Positions 8,073-15,448 of a stretch of DNA of 20,619 bases are shown here, piece by piece. The stretch spans positions 1 to 20,619 of the forward strand of contig JAAKFX010000015.1 of NCBI GenBank assembly GCA_011064865.1. Direction: 5' to 3'. How positions within the stretch are numbered: position 1 is the stretch's first letter; every line of letters begins with the position of its first letter. This DNA comes from Candidatus Anoxychlamydiales bacterium. Its GTDB lineage: Bacteria > Chlamydiota > Chlamydiia > Chlamydiales > SM23-39. The notes under the pieces are model-generated. The model was not told the DNA's origin. It saw only the letters and a program-made list of their open reading frames with translations, and searched no databases. Position numbers and translations under genes: made by a program.

Positions 8073-9128
8073 ATGTCATATTCAAAGATTCAGAGCTTAC
8101 TTGGAAAAGATGCAAAAAAACTCTTAGATCATAAATCTAAAACTATGCCAAACGATAAACTTCATATTCCAGGACCTGATTGGGTAGATAGAATTTTTTC
8201 TGAATCAGACAGAAATGTTAGAACACTCAGATCTCTGCAAGCTCTATATTCTCACGGTAGATTGAAAGATACAGGCTATCTATCAATCCTTCCTGTAGAT
8301 CAAGGTATCGAACACTCAGCTGGAGCATCTTTTGCTCCAAATCCAATCTATTTCGATCCTGAAAATATTGTTAAACTTGCTATTGAAGCAGGCTGCAATG
8401 CTGTTGCTTCTACTTCAGGTATTTTAGCAATAGTTGCAAGAAAATATGCTCACAAAATTCCATTTGTTTTAAAATTTAATCACAATGAACTTTTATCATA
8501 TCCAAATACCTATGATCAGATAAAATTCGCATCAATAAAACAAGCCTACGATATGGGCTGTGTTGCTGTTGGTGCAACAATATATTTTGGCTCTCCTGAG
8601 AGTAATCGTCAAATCGTTGAGGTTGCAAAAGCTTTTGAGCATGCCCACGATCTTGGTATGGCAACTATTTTATGGTGCTATTTAAGAAATTCAGCCTTTA
8701 AAGTAGGTGACACTGATTATCACGCGTCCGCAGATTTAACAGGTCAAGCCAATCATTTAGGTGTGACTATTCAAGCTGATATAATAAAGCAAAAACTTCC
8801 TGTTAATAATGGAGGTTTTAAAGCTGTTAAATTTGGAAAGTTTTCAGAGAAAATGTATACAGAGCTATCTTCCGATCATCCAATAGATCTTTGCAGGTAC
8901 CAAGTTATTAATAATTACATGGGAAGAATAGGTCTTATAAATTCAGGTGGAGCATCTGGAGAAAATGATCTCGCTCAAGCAACTGAAACTGCTGTTATCA
9001 ATAAAAGAGCTGGCGGTATGGGACTTATTTTGGGAAGAAAAGCTTTTCAAAAACCTGTAAAAGAAGGTATTGAGATTATAAATTCTGTTCAAGATGTGTA
9101 TCTTTGTAAAGAAGTAACCATTGCATAA
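8073..9128 (+). CDS. fbaB: Class I fructose-bisphosphate aldolase, DhnA/FbaB type
   Basis: This cytosolic glycolytic enzyme reversibly cleaves fructose 1,6-bisphosphate into dihydroxyacetone phosphate and glyceraldehyde 3-phosphate through a lysine Schiff base, without metal. Its 351 residues match E. coli FbaB (350) almost end to end, from the N-terminal LLGKDAKKLLDH to the C-terminal VQDVYLCKEVTIA. Visible motifs are GYLSILPVDQGIEHSAGASF (68-87), FNHNELLSYPNTYDQ (135-149), YFGSPESNRQ (171-180), the Schiff-base lysine K239 in ADIIKQK, and the phosphate-binding NKRAGGMGLILGRKAF (310-325). GGAG at 8061-8064, 8 bases before the ATG, fixes the start. It probably shares a transcript with the sugar porter. 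Confidence 0.96.
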   Translation: MSYSKIQSLLGKDAKKLLDHKSKTMPNDKLHIPGPDWVDRIFSESDRNVRTLRSLQALYSHGRLKDTGYLSILPVDQGIEHSAGASFAPNPIYFDPENIVKLAIEAGCNAVASTSGILAIVARKYAHKIPFVLKFNHNELLSYPNTYDQIKFASIKQAYDMGCVAVGATIYFGSPESNRQIVEVAKAFEHAHDLGMATILWCYLRNSAFKVGDTDYHASADLTGQANHLGVTIQADIIKQKLPVNNGGFKAVKFGKFSEKMYTELSSDHPIDLCRYQVINNYMGRIGLINSGGASGENDLAQATETAVINKRAGGMGLILGRKAFQKPVKEGIEIINSVQDVYLCKEVTIA

Positions 9129-9196
9129 GAATTATATCAAGCTATTAAAGCAATAATTTTGAATATTTTTTAATTTTTTCATGTATTGATTGTCAA

Positions 9197-9328
9197 TGAC
9201 TTATGGTTTTAAGTGAATAAATTCAATGAAATTTATACGGTTGAAGTGAATATTTTTAGCTGAATTTATACGTCAGAAGTGAGTAAATTTACTTAAATTT
9301 ATACGGTTAAACTGAATAAATTTTGACA
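9197..9328 (+). repeat. 33-bp tandem repeat array (three clear units plus one degenerate)
   Basis: Units begin at 9230, 9263 and 9296, each opening with AATTTATACG and each exactly 33 bases long. A degenerate unit sits in phase before them from 9197. Inside each unit is the half-site AAsTGAATA-AATT, where s is G or C: AAGTGAATAAATT at 9211, AAGTGAATATTTT at 9244, AAGTGAGTAAATT at 9277 and AACTGAATAAATT at 9310. The strict 33-base phase is about three helix turns, so all copies face one side of the DNA. There are no spacers, so this is not a CRISPR. Its position against a promoter suggests protein binding sites. Confidence 0.75.
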
Positions 9329-9342
9329 ATTTTATTCAGTTT
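9309..9342. promoter_or_regulatory. Perfect 12-bp inverted repeat over the ATPase promoter (operator candidate)
   Basis: AAACTGAATAAA at 9309-9320 is repeated exactly in inverted orientation at 9331-9342 (TTTATTCAGTTT), with 10 bases between. The left arm is the half-site of the last 33-bp unit. The right arm lies inside the -35/-10 spacer, and the -35 box lies in the 10 bases between the arms. A protein bound to both arms would cover the -35 box. As RNA it would be a 12-bp hairpin, but the transcript is expected to start downstream of it. Confidence 0.65.
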
Positions 9343-9352
9343 GAGATATAAT
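9323..9352 (+). promoter_or_regulatory. Consensus sigma70 promoter of the DUF4143 ATPase gene
   Basis: A perfect TTGACA (9323-9328) and a perfect TATAAT (9347-9352) are separated by 18 bases. The -10 box ends 24 bases before the ATG at 9377. This is the best promoter in the window and it is embedded in the inverted repeat, which suggests a strong but tightly controlled transcript. Confidence 0.75.
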
Positions 9353-9376
9353 AAAAATAAAAAAGCTAGGATATAA

Positions 9377-10504
9377 ATGCTTTACAGATACTATAAAAAT
9401 CTAAGTAAATATTTGAAACCCAATAGAGTTTTGATAATTTATGGTGCGAGAAGAGTTGGAAAAACAACAATATTGAGAAACTTTTTAGAAAATACCAAAG
9501 AAAAATATCGTTTAGATACTGGTGAAAATGTCTTTGTTCAAGAGATTTTATCTTCAAACAATTTTAATGCAATTTTAGACTATGCAAAAGGGTATGATAT
9601 TATAGCTATTGATGAGGCTCAAGAAATTGCAAATATTGGAAGATCTTTAAAAATTATAGTCGATCAAATTCCTAACATAAAAGTTATCGTTACAGGATCT
9701 TCTGCTTTTAATTTATCACAAAATATAGGAGAGCCTTTAACAGGACGAAAAAGAGTTTTAAAATTATTTCCTATTGCACAAAAAGAATTAAATCATGATT
9801 TAAATAAATTTGATTTAAAAGAGAAACTCTCCCAATTTTTGATATATGGATCTTATCCTGATATCTATTTAGCAAAAACTAAAAAAGAAAAAATCCTACT
9901 GTTAAATGAATTAGTAGAATCTTATTTATTAAAAGACATTTTAGCGCATGAAAAGCTAAAGGCTCCAAATCTTTTATTAAATTTATTAAAATTATTAGCG
10001 TTCCAAGTGGGGCAGTTAGTATCTTTAAGTGAAATCGCTACCCAATTACATGTTCATATAACTACAATTGAAAGGTATCTAGATTTATTACAAAAATCAT
10101 TTATTATTTATAAATTAACAGGATTTTCAAAAAACCTAAGAAATGAAATTAAAAATAAATCTAAATATTATTTTTATGATAATGGAATTAGAAATGGGAT
10201 AATCTCCCAATATAATGATTTGAACTCACGTGATGATGTCGGAGCTTTATTTGAAAATTTTATTTTTATTGAAAGATTAAAAAGACAAAATTTTAATGAT
10301 TTTTATGGTCAAAGCTATTTTTGGAGAACATATACAGGAGAAGAGATCGATTTAATAGAAAGCATTGATAATACTTTGTCTGCATTTGAGATTAAATATT
10401 CTGATAAAAAAAAGAAAAAGATTCCTAAAAGCTGGAATAGTAGTTATCCAAAAAGTAGTTATAAAATTATTAATTCTCAAAATTATCTCGATTTTATTTT
10501 ATGA
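9377..10504 (+). CDS. AAA_14/DUF4143 family ATP-binding protein
   Basis: The protein has 375 residues. An N-terminal P-loop ATPase domain carries Walker A GARRVGKT (23-30), Walker B IIAIDEAQ (75-82) and a sensor-like VIVTGSSA (103-110). It is followed by the DUF4143 part with a winged-helix-like stretch (about 205-250: SLSEIATQLHVHITTIERYLDLL). The C-terminal region carries a PD-(D/E)XK-like pattern: E323 and D325 in GEEIDLIE, then E338-x-K340 in FEIKYSD. Family members are widespread, often variable between strains, and of unsettled function; nuclease or mobile-element links have been proposed. GGATATAA before the ATG gives a usable ribosome binding site. The gene has its own strong promoter and elaborate upstream repeats, and it converges with the AsmA-like gene 10 bases away. 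It may be a horizontally acquired single-gene module. Confidence 0.88.
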   Translation: MLYRYYKNLSKYLKPNRVLIIYGARRVGKTTILRNFLENTKEKYRLDTGENVFVQEILSSNNFNAILDYAKGYDIIAIDEAQEIANIGRSLKIIVDQIPNIKVIVTGSSAFNLSQNIGEPLTGRKRVLKLFPIAQKELNHDLNKFDLKEKLSQFLIYGSYPDIYLAKTKKEKILLLNELVESYLLKDILAHEKLKAPNLLLNLLKLLAFQVGQLVSLSEIATQLHVHITTIERYLDLLQKSFIIYKLTGFSKNLRNEIKNKSKYYFYDNGIRNGIISQYNDLNSRDDVGALFENFIFIERLKRQNFNDFYGQSYFWRTYTGEEIDLIESIDNTLSAFEIKYSDKKKKKIPKSWNSSYPKSSYKIINSQNYLDFIL

Positions 10505-10528
10505 GATTTTTTTTTATTTAAAAAAATC
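10505..10528. terminator. Weak bidirectional hairpin between convergent genes
   Basis: GATTTTTTT (10505-10513) pairs with AAAAAAATC (10520-10528) around a 6-base loop. The stem has a single G-C pair, and its right half lies in the last codons of the AsmA-like gene. T-runs follow in both directions. Thermodynamically weak, so only a possible terminator. Confidence 0.25.
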
Positions 10529-11992
10529 GAGTATGTTATCTACATCTATTTGACGAGGAGATTGTTGCAACCTTACTTTTCCCTCCCAAGGAAATGGTTT
10601 TTTAGCAGGAGGAATATCATCATCTTTTTGAAATTTTGTAATAACACTTCCAATAATAGAGCCAATACCGCTAGATTTTTGAAGGGTAGAGAGAGCTACT
10701 ATTTTAGCAGTAGCTTTTGAAGCATCTATTTTGGGATTTTCAAAAGTGCCTTTTATTGGAATTTTAATAACATAATTATCTGGAAGATTTGCTATTCCAA
10801 AAACATTTGCTAAAGTATCAGCTGTAAGGCCGAAATTCATTTTGTATTGTTGCTTGAGCAAATCTAACTTCCCCCAAGAGCAAAGATGGACATAATCATC
10901 TATTAAAAAATCCATTCTATCAGAATAGAGTATGCCATTTTCTATTTGAATATTTACATTTGTAAACCACATAGATACAACGTTTGATGAGCTCGCTTTT
11001 GCAAAAGATGTAATAGTTCTAATAACTCCTGTATTGGAAACTAACATTTTATTTAAATCTAAAGACATATGCCCAATTTTTAAATTCTGGATTTTAAAAG
11101 GGGAGACGGGATAAGAAAATCCATCTTTTGAAATTCTAATAATTATAGGATAGTTTGGCTCTGATGCTAAATAGGTAATGTTTTTAGAAAAGTTGGGATT
11201 TATAGGAGCCAGCGCTAAAACAATAGTAGCGCTTTTTGTTAGCGTGATAGTCCCTTTTTCATAGAAAAGATTTAAATTTGCATTTGAGGTTTTAGATTTT
11301 ATATCTATATCAATAGGTCCTTTTAAATTATCTAAGGTGCTATCAATTTGAAGATTTAAACTAGGTCCTAAAAGTTGAGATAAAATATTTTTGTGTTTTG
11401 GATTTTGATAAAAAAGTAATTGATCAATTCCAATTGTTGGTATATTTGTAGCGTTTATAGTCGAGTTAATTTTTTTGCCATCAATATCAACTAAAGCTTT
11501 AAATGCTCCAACGTTTTGAGCTACTTTAGTTTTTCCTTCAATCTGAATAGAATTTATTCCTTTTACATCAGCTTTTATTAAAGCCGAAACATTTTGAAAA
11601 CTAGAAATAGGTTGAGAAGGCAAATGAATATCGACATTTAAATTATCAACTTCAGTATTAGCAAAAAGATTTAACTTTTGAGATGACTTTATAGATTTAT
11701 AAAATGATAGTAGACTCATATTTGATATAATGGAATCTACTCTCATATCAAGTGTCGGGTCTTTGTAACTTAAGTTTTTAATTTTTTGAGGTCCAAACCA
11801 AGTTAAATGAAAGGAATCAATTTCAATCTTCGCATTTTTCTTTTTTTCGATTTTATCAATTAAAAATTTTGTGCCGCTTTTAGATGAAAAAAATGTAGGC
11901 AATAACATGAAAATTATCAAAATAAAAACAACTATAGAAATTAATACTATGAAAATAGGTTTTTTAATATTTTTTTCTTTTTTAGTTTTCAT
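10514..11992 (-). CDS. AsmA-like membrane-anchored envelope protein
   Basis: The 492-residue protein has a lysine-rich N-terminus, one membrane helix (about 12-34) and a long beta-rich region outside the cytosol. The segment just after the helix (SGTKFLIDKIEKKKNAKIEIDSFHLTWFGP, about 39-68) matches the opening of AsmA/DUF748-type proteins. The end has the matching closing pattern, KIPIKGTFENPKIDASKA near 405-425. AsmA-family proteins are thought to bridge inner and outer membranes and move phospholipid, or to assist outer-membrane assembly; that role here is inferred from distant similarity. The ribosome binding site AAGGA overlaps the glmS stop codon, and the ATG follows glmS by 9 bases, so it is translated from the same message. 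Confidence 0.6.
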   Translation of the reverse strand: MKTKKEKNIKKPIFIVLISIVVFILIIFMLLPTFFSSKSGTKFLIDKIEKKKNAKIEIDSFHLTWFGPQKIKNLSYKDPTLDMRVDSIISNMSLLSFYKSIKSSQKLNLFANTEVDNLNVDIHLPSQPISSFQNVSALIKADVKGINSIQIEGKTKVAQNVGAFKALVDIDGKKINSTINATNIPTIGIDQLLFYQNPKHKNILSQLLGPSLNLQIDSTLDNLKGPIDIDIKSKTSNANLNLFYEKGTITLTKSATIVLALAPINPNFSKNITYLASEPNYPIIIRISKDGFSYPVSPFKIQNLKIGHMSLDLNKMLVSNTGVIRTITSFAKASSSNVVSMWFTNVNIQIENGILYSDRMDFLIDDYVHLCSWGKLDLLKQQYKMNFGLTADTLANVFGIANLPDNYVIKIPIKGTFENPKIDASKATAKIVALSTLQKSSGIGSIIGSVITKFQKDDDIPPAKKPFPWEGKVRLQQSPRQIDVDNILDFFK

Positions 11993-12001
11993 GTGTTTTC
12001 C

Positions 12002-13831
12002 TTATTCAACAGTAACAGTTTTTGCTAAATTTCTTGGATGATCGATATCAGTTTTTCTGATTTTTGCAATAAAGTAAGCAAACAGCTGAGAGGCAACTGT
12101 TGATGGGAAAATAGCTAGTTCATCTGATGTTTCTTCTAACCAAATAACATCGTCTGCTATATCTTCAATGCCATACGATTTTTTAGTTGCAAAAGCTAGG
12201 ATTTGAGCGTTTCTAGCTTTAGCTTCCATTAAGTTAGATAGCATTTTGTCATATGTTTTTTTATTTGCGCAAAAAGCAATGACAATGAGTTTTGAATCTA
12301 TTAAAGCGAGTGGGCCATGCTTCATCTCACCTGCTGGATAAGCATTGGCATTTAAATAAGAGATCTCTTTTAATTTTAAAGCAGCTTCCATTGCTGTTGG
12401 ATACATTAAATTTCTGCCCAAAAAGAAGAAATTCTCATATTGAGAATATTTTTTTGCTTTTTCATGAATCAAATCAAAATCTTTAAGTGTCTTTTTTATT
12501 TTTCGAGGAATCGTTTTTAGTTCATTTAAAAATGAAGTAGATTCTTTTTTTTTCATGTTTTTTAAACGAGCTAAATATATTGCAAAAAGATATAAAACTG
12601 TAATTTGTGAACTAAAAGCTTTTGTCGAACAAACACTTACTTCTAGCCCTGCTTTTAAAAATATTGAACTATCACACATTCTGGAAATTGTCGAGTTTTG
12701 AACATTTACAATAGCTAAAGTTTTTGCATTGTTTTCTTTCGCAGTTTTCAATGCCGCAACTGTATCTGCTGTCTCTCCTGATTGAGAAATTGCAATTACT
12801 AAAGTATTTTTAGTAAATATCAGATTTTTAAATCTCATCTCAGATGCTATTTCAGAGGATATAAATATTTTTGCTTTCTCTTGCAAAAAAGTTTTTGCAA
12901 TTAAAGAGGCATGATACGATGTGCCGCAAGCTGTAATTATGATGTTATCAATGCTTTTTAAAAACTTTTTATCTAAATTAAAATTTTCGAATTCAATCTC
13001 ATCATTTTCTGTCAATCTATCTATAAAAGCTTTTTGTACGGTTATCGGTTGGTCAAAAATTTCTTTAAGTAAATAGTGATCAAATCCTTTTTTTGAAAAT
13101 GTTAAATTTTTAGAATTTAACTTTTGAGGCGTTTTTAAAATTTTATTGTTTTTTAAATCTATTACTGTGATATCTCCATTTTTTATGTGCGCTATCTCAT
13201 CATTTTTTAAAAATATCACATTTAAATTTCTTCCAGAAAAAGCATTTGGATCAGAAGAAATTATAAATTCAGTTTTTTTGTCATCATATCCAATAGCAAG
13301 AGGACTCTCTCTTTTAGCTGCTATTATCTCATTTGGATGATCTTTGTGTATAGCAACAATCGCTAAAGAGCCTTTTAGCTGTTTTAATGTTTCAATTGTA
13401 GCTAAAACTAAATCATTTTTATAATTTATAGAAAATAGCTGCGCTATAACTTCAGAATCTGTCTCAGATCTAAATTTTGTCTGTTTTAACTTAAAAGATT
13501 TTTTCAAGATATTATAGTTTTCTATAATACCATTGTGAACAATAGCAACAGAATTTTTCTCATCTAAATGTGGATGTGCATTTTTTTCAATAGCAGGACC
13601 ATGTGTTGCCCACCTAGTATGACCAATTGCTAGATTTAATTTTAAATCTTTCATGTTTATCTTTTTTTCTAATGCTTTGATTTTGCCACTAGCTTTAAAC
13701 TGGATAAGTCTGCCTTTTTTAATAGCAGCAATACCTGCAGAGTCATAGCCTCTATACTCTAAGAGTTTTAAACCTGTGAGACAAGCTTTTATTGAATTTT
13801 TACTTCCGAGATAACCAAAGATTCCGCACAT
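12002..13831 (-). CDS. glmS: Glutamine-fructose-6-phosphate aminotransferase (isomerizing)
   Basis: This cytosolic enzyme makes glucosamine 6-phosphate from fructose 6-phosphate and glutamine, feeding UDP-GlcNAc for lipid A and peptidoglycan. Its 609 residues equal the E. coli length. The class II glutaminase domain starts with the catalytic C2 (MCGIFGYLG) and shows GHTRWATHG (70-78), AHPH (85-88) and HNGIIENY (99-106). The first sugar isomerase domain has TACGTSYHA (300-308) and SQSGETADT (349-357). The second has the NANAYPAGEMKHGP region (494-507) and ends with RNLAKTVTVE. AAGGAT 5-11 bases before the ATG fixes the start. It lies 29 bases after the permease gene and 9 before the AsmA-like gene. 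No glmS ribozyme-like leader is visible. Confidence 0.97.
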   Translation of the reverse strand: MCGIFGYLGSKNSIKACLTGLKLLEYRGYDSAGIAAIKKGRLIQFKASGKIKALEKKINMKDLKLNLAIGHTRWATHGPAIEKNAHPHLDEKNSVAIVHNGIIENYNILKKSFKLKQTKFRSETDSEVIAQLFSINYKNDLVLATIETLKQLKGSLAIVAIHKDHPNEIIAAKRESPLAIGYDDKKTEFIISSDPNAFSGRNLNVIFLKNDEIAHIKNGDITVIDLKNNKILKTPQKLNSKNLTFSKKGFDHYLLKEIFDQPITVQKAFIDRLTENDEIEFENFNLDKKFLKSIDNIIITACGTSYHASLIAKTFLQEKAKIFISSEIASEMRFKNLIFTKNTLVIAISQSGETADTVAALKTAKENNAKTLAIVNVQNSTISRMCDSSIFLKAGLEVSVCSTKAFSSQITVLYLFAIYLARLKNMKKKESTSFLNELKTIPRKIKKTLKDFDLIHEKAKKYSQYENFFFLGRNLMYPTAMEAALKLKEISYLNANAYPAGEMKHGPLALIDSKLIVIAFCANKKTYDKMLSNLMEAKARNAQILAFATKKSYGIEDIADDVIWLEETSDELAIFPSTVASQLFAYFIAKIRKTDIDHPRNLAKTVTVE

Positions 13832-13860
13832 AAATCATCCTTCGAGTTTTTATCAATATA

Positions 13861-15294
13861 TCACAGTTTAGATTTTGTTGACTCTCTTTTAATTTTTTTA
13901 TGCTCTAAATGCCAAGAGGGTTTTCTGAAACGTCTTATGATAAACGGAATTATGCATACAACAATAGTTCCTCCAATTAAAAAAATCTCATAAGATAGTG
14001 TATTAAATCCAGCTATTTGAGGTGGAGGCAGATAACCAATTATTATTGCTAAACTAGTTCCTATTATACCAGCTGATGCAACTATCCACATTCCAATATT
14101 TTTAAACGGAATTTTATAAGCTCTTTCAACTTTTGGTTTTTTATAGCGAAGTACTATTGCAGAGATAAACATCAATATATACATTATCTGATAGAGATGC
14201 GCTGTTAAATTTAATAAAATCCAATAAGATGAGCTAACAGTAGGTGTAAATAAAAATACAAAAGTCAAAATTGTTACAATAATTGCTTGCACGATTAATA
14301 GATTGATTGGTGCTTGATATTTGTTTAATTTTTGTAAAAATATAGGCAAATCTCCATGTTCTGCTGTTGCATACATCCCTTTTATAGGACCGATTGTCCA
14401 AGTCGAAATCATTCCCAATGCACCAATTGTTATAAGAAAAGCAATAACAGAGGTGAGTTTTGGAAAGTTATAAAATCTAAAAAAAGTAGCCATTGCCTCA
14501 ATTGCTCCAGCTGGAAGTTCAATACTTTTAGATGGAATAACAATAGCTATTGCCAAAGCTCCGAAAGATACAATCGATATTATAATAATTGCTGATAAAA
14601 ATATGGAAAGAGGATAGTTTTTTGAAGGATTTTTTACCTCTTTTGCGTGCACTGCAGACATCTCTAAACCACTGAGTGACATCAAAACTCCTGATAAAAG
14701 CGCAAATTGAGAGAGGGATGTAAAATCTGGAAAAAAGGATTTTACACTAAATGTTATTTGAGAGGGGTTGCCTAAAATCAACCAAACAGCTCCGAGTATT
14801 ATTATAACAGCTCCAGGTAGAATTGTTCCAAAAACTGCGCAAACTGAGCTAATCCAACCAGAAATCGTCATTCCAAAAAAATTGGCAAAAGTAGAGAGCC
14901 AAAAAACTAGGATGATAACACTCATTACATAAGTCCGATTTTGAGCAAGACTTGGATTAAATATATATGCAAAACTAACAGCTGCAAAAGAAAGCGCCGT
15001 CGGATACCAAATCACATTTTCAATCCATTGAAGCCAAATTGCTAAAAATCCAAAATTATCTCCCAAAGCCTCTTTTACCCAAATATACACTCCTCCTCTT
15101 TGAGGCCAACCTGTTGCAAGCTCAGCAGATATCAATGCTATTGGTATAAAAAAGACTAAAGATGCCACTATTATAAAAAATAGTGATGTAAATCCATATT
15201 TTGCTGACACCGATATATTTGCGATATTTACTAAAGCTGCGACATTTATCATCGCTAGCATAAAAACATTTATTGTTCTTTTCTTCTGAAACAT
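13861..15294 (-). CDS. APC-superfamily amino-acid permease, GadC-like antiporter
   Basis: This inner-membrane carrier has 477 residues and about 12 hydrophobic helices. The conserved start of helix 1 and the motif ELATGWPQRGGVYIWVKEAL (58-77), followed by AIWLQWIENVIWYPTALSF (85-103), resemble the glutamate/GABA antiporter (GadC/XasA) branch. Chlamydiae carry members of this branch. The C-terminal tail (about 445-477) is basic and cytosolic, without an obvious pH-plug domain. The substrate cannot be named from sequence; amino-acid exchange with the host is likely. It is the first gene of a unit with glmS (29-base gap) and the AsmA-like gene. The ATG at 15294 has only a weak GTGGA upstream. 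Confidence 0.85.
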   Translation of the reverse strand: MFQKKRTINVFMLAMINVAALVNIANISVSAKYGFTSLFFIIVASLVFFIPIALISAELATGWPQRGGVYIWVKEALGDNFGFLAIWLQWIENVIWYPTALSFAAVSFAYIFNPSLAQNRTYVMSVIILVFWLSTFANFFGMTISGWISSVCAVFGTILPGAVIIILGAVWLILGNPSQITFSVKSFFPDFTSLSQFALLSGVLMSLSGLEMSAVHAKEVKNPSKNYPLSIFLSAIIIISIVSFGALAIAIVIPSKSIELPAGAIEAMATFFRFYNFPKLTSVIAFLITIGALGMISTWTIGPIKGMYATAEHGDLPIFLQKLNKYQAPINLLIVQAIIVTILTFVFLFTPTVSSSYWILLNLTAHLYQIMYILMFISAIVLRYKKPKVERAYKIPFKNIGMWIVASAGIIGTSLAIIIGYLPPPQIAGFNTLSYEIFLIGGTIVVCIIPFIIRRFRKPSWHLEHKKIKRESTKSKL

Positions 15295-15322
15295 ATGAGT
15301 CCACTTTTTTTATGAAAGCTTC

Positions 15323-15328
15323 AGTATA
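15323..15328 (-). promoter_or_regulatory. Possible -10 box of the permease-glmS unit
   Basis: TATACT on the minus strand matches 5 of 6 consensus positions and lies 28 bases before the permease ATG. The expected -35 region is only A/T tracts (TTTAAT-like), so the assignment is tentative. Confidence 0.3.
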
Positions 15329-15375
15329 GGGGAAAGATTTTTTAATTAAAAAAAAATAATTTAAAAAAAAATTAT

Positions 15376-15420
15376 CGAAAATTTATTTTCGTTTTGTCTT
15401 TAGCCTTTTTAGTGTATAAT
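15376..15420 (+). promoter_or_regulatory. Possible promoter and dyad upstream of the NSS transporter
   Basis: A perfect TATAAT lies at 15415-15420. TTGTCT (15394-15399, 4 of 6) sits 15 bases upstream of it, a short spacer. The ATG is 28 bases downstream of the -10. Just before the -35 is the dyad CGAAAAT-TT-ATTTTCG (15376-15391). Two A9 tracts (15348-15356 and 15363-15371) lie further upstream and could act as UP elements for either divergent gene. Confidence 0.45.
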
Positions 15421-15448
15421 ATTTTTAAAAAATTATTTGAACATTCCT

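Larger units (their letters stand above)
9129..9376. other. Intergenic region holding a regulatory array
   Basis: No reading frame worth calling is present. The first 70 bases after fbaB are AT-rich, with weak partial dyads but no convincing terminator. The rest (9197-9376) is taken up by the 33-bp-phased repeats, the inverted repeat, the promoter and a ribosome binding site (AGG at 9368-9370) for the following ATPase gene; these are listed separately. Confidence 0.7.

Noticed and set aside
9129..9200. Rho-independent terminator after fbaB
   Set aside because: Only weak AT-rich partial dyads near a T-run; no stable stem could be drawn.
9197..9328. 33-bp repeats as a CRISPR array
   Set aside because: The units are contiguous and imperfect, with no unique spacers and no cas genes nearby.
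9197..9330. 33-bp repeats as an 11-residue coding repeat
   Set aside because: 33 is a multiple of 3, and one minus-strand frame reads RIN/FNRIN-like repeats, but it contains a stop and has no start or ribosome binding site. The forward frames carry a stop in every unit. A remnant of an old coding repeat cannot be fully excluded.
9366..9557. 63-residue minus-strand frame over the start of the ATPase gene
   Set aside because: Overlaps the Walker A coding region of the ATPase and has no supporting signals.
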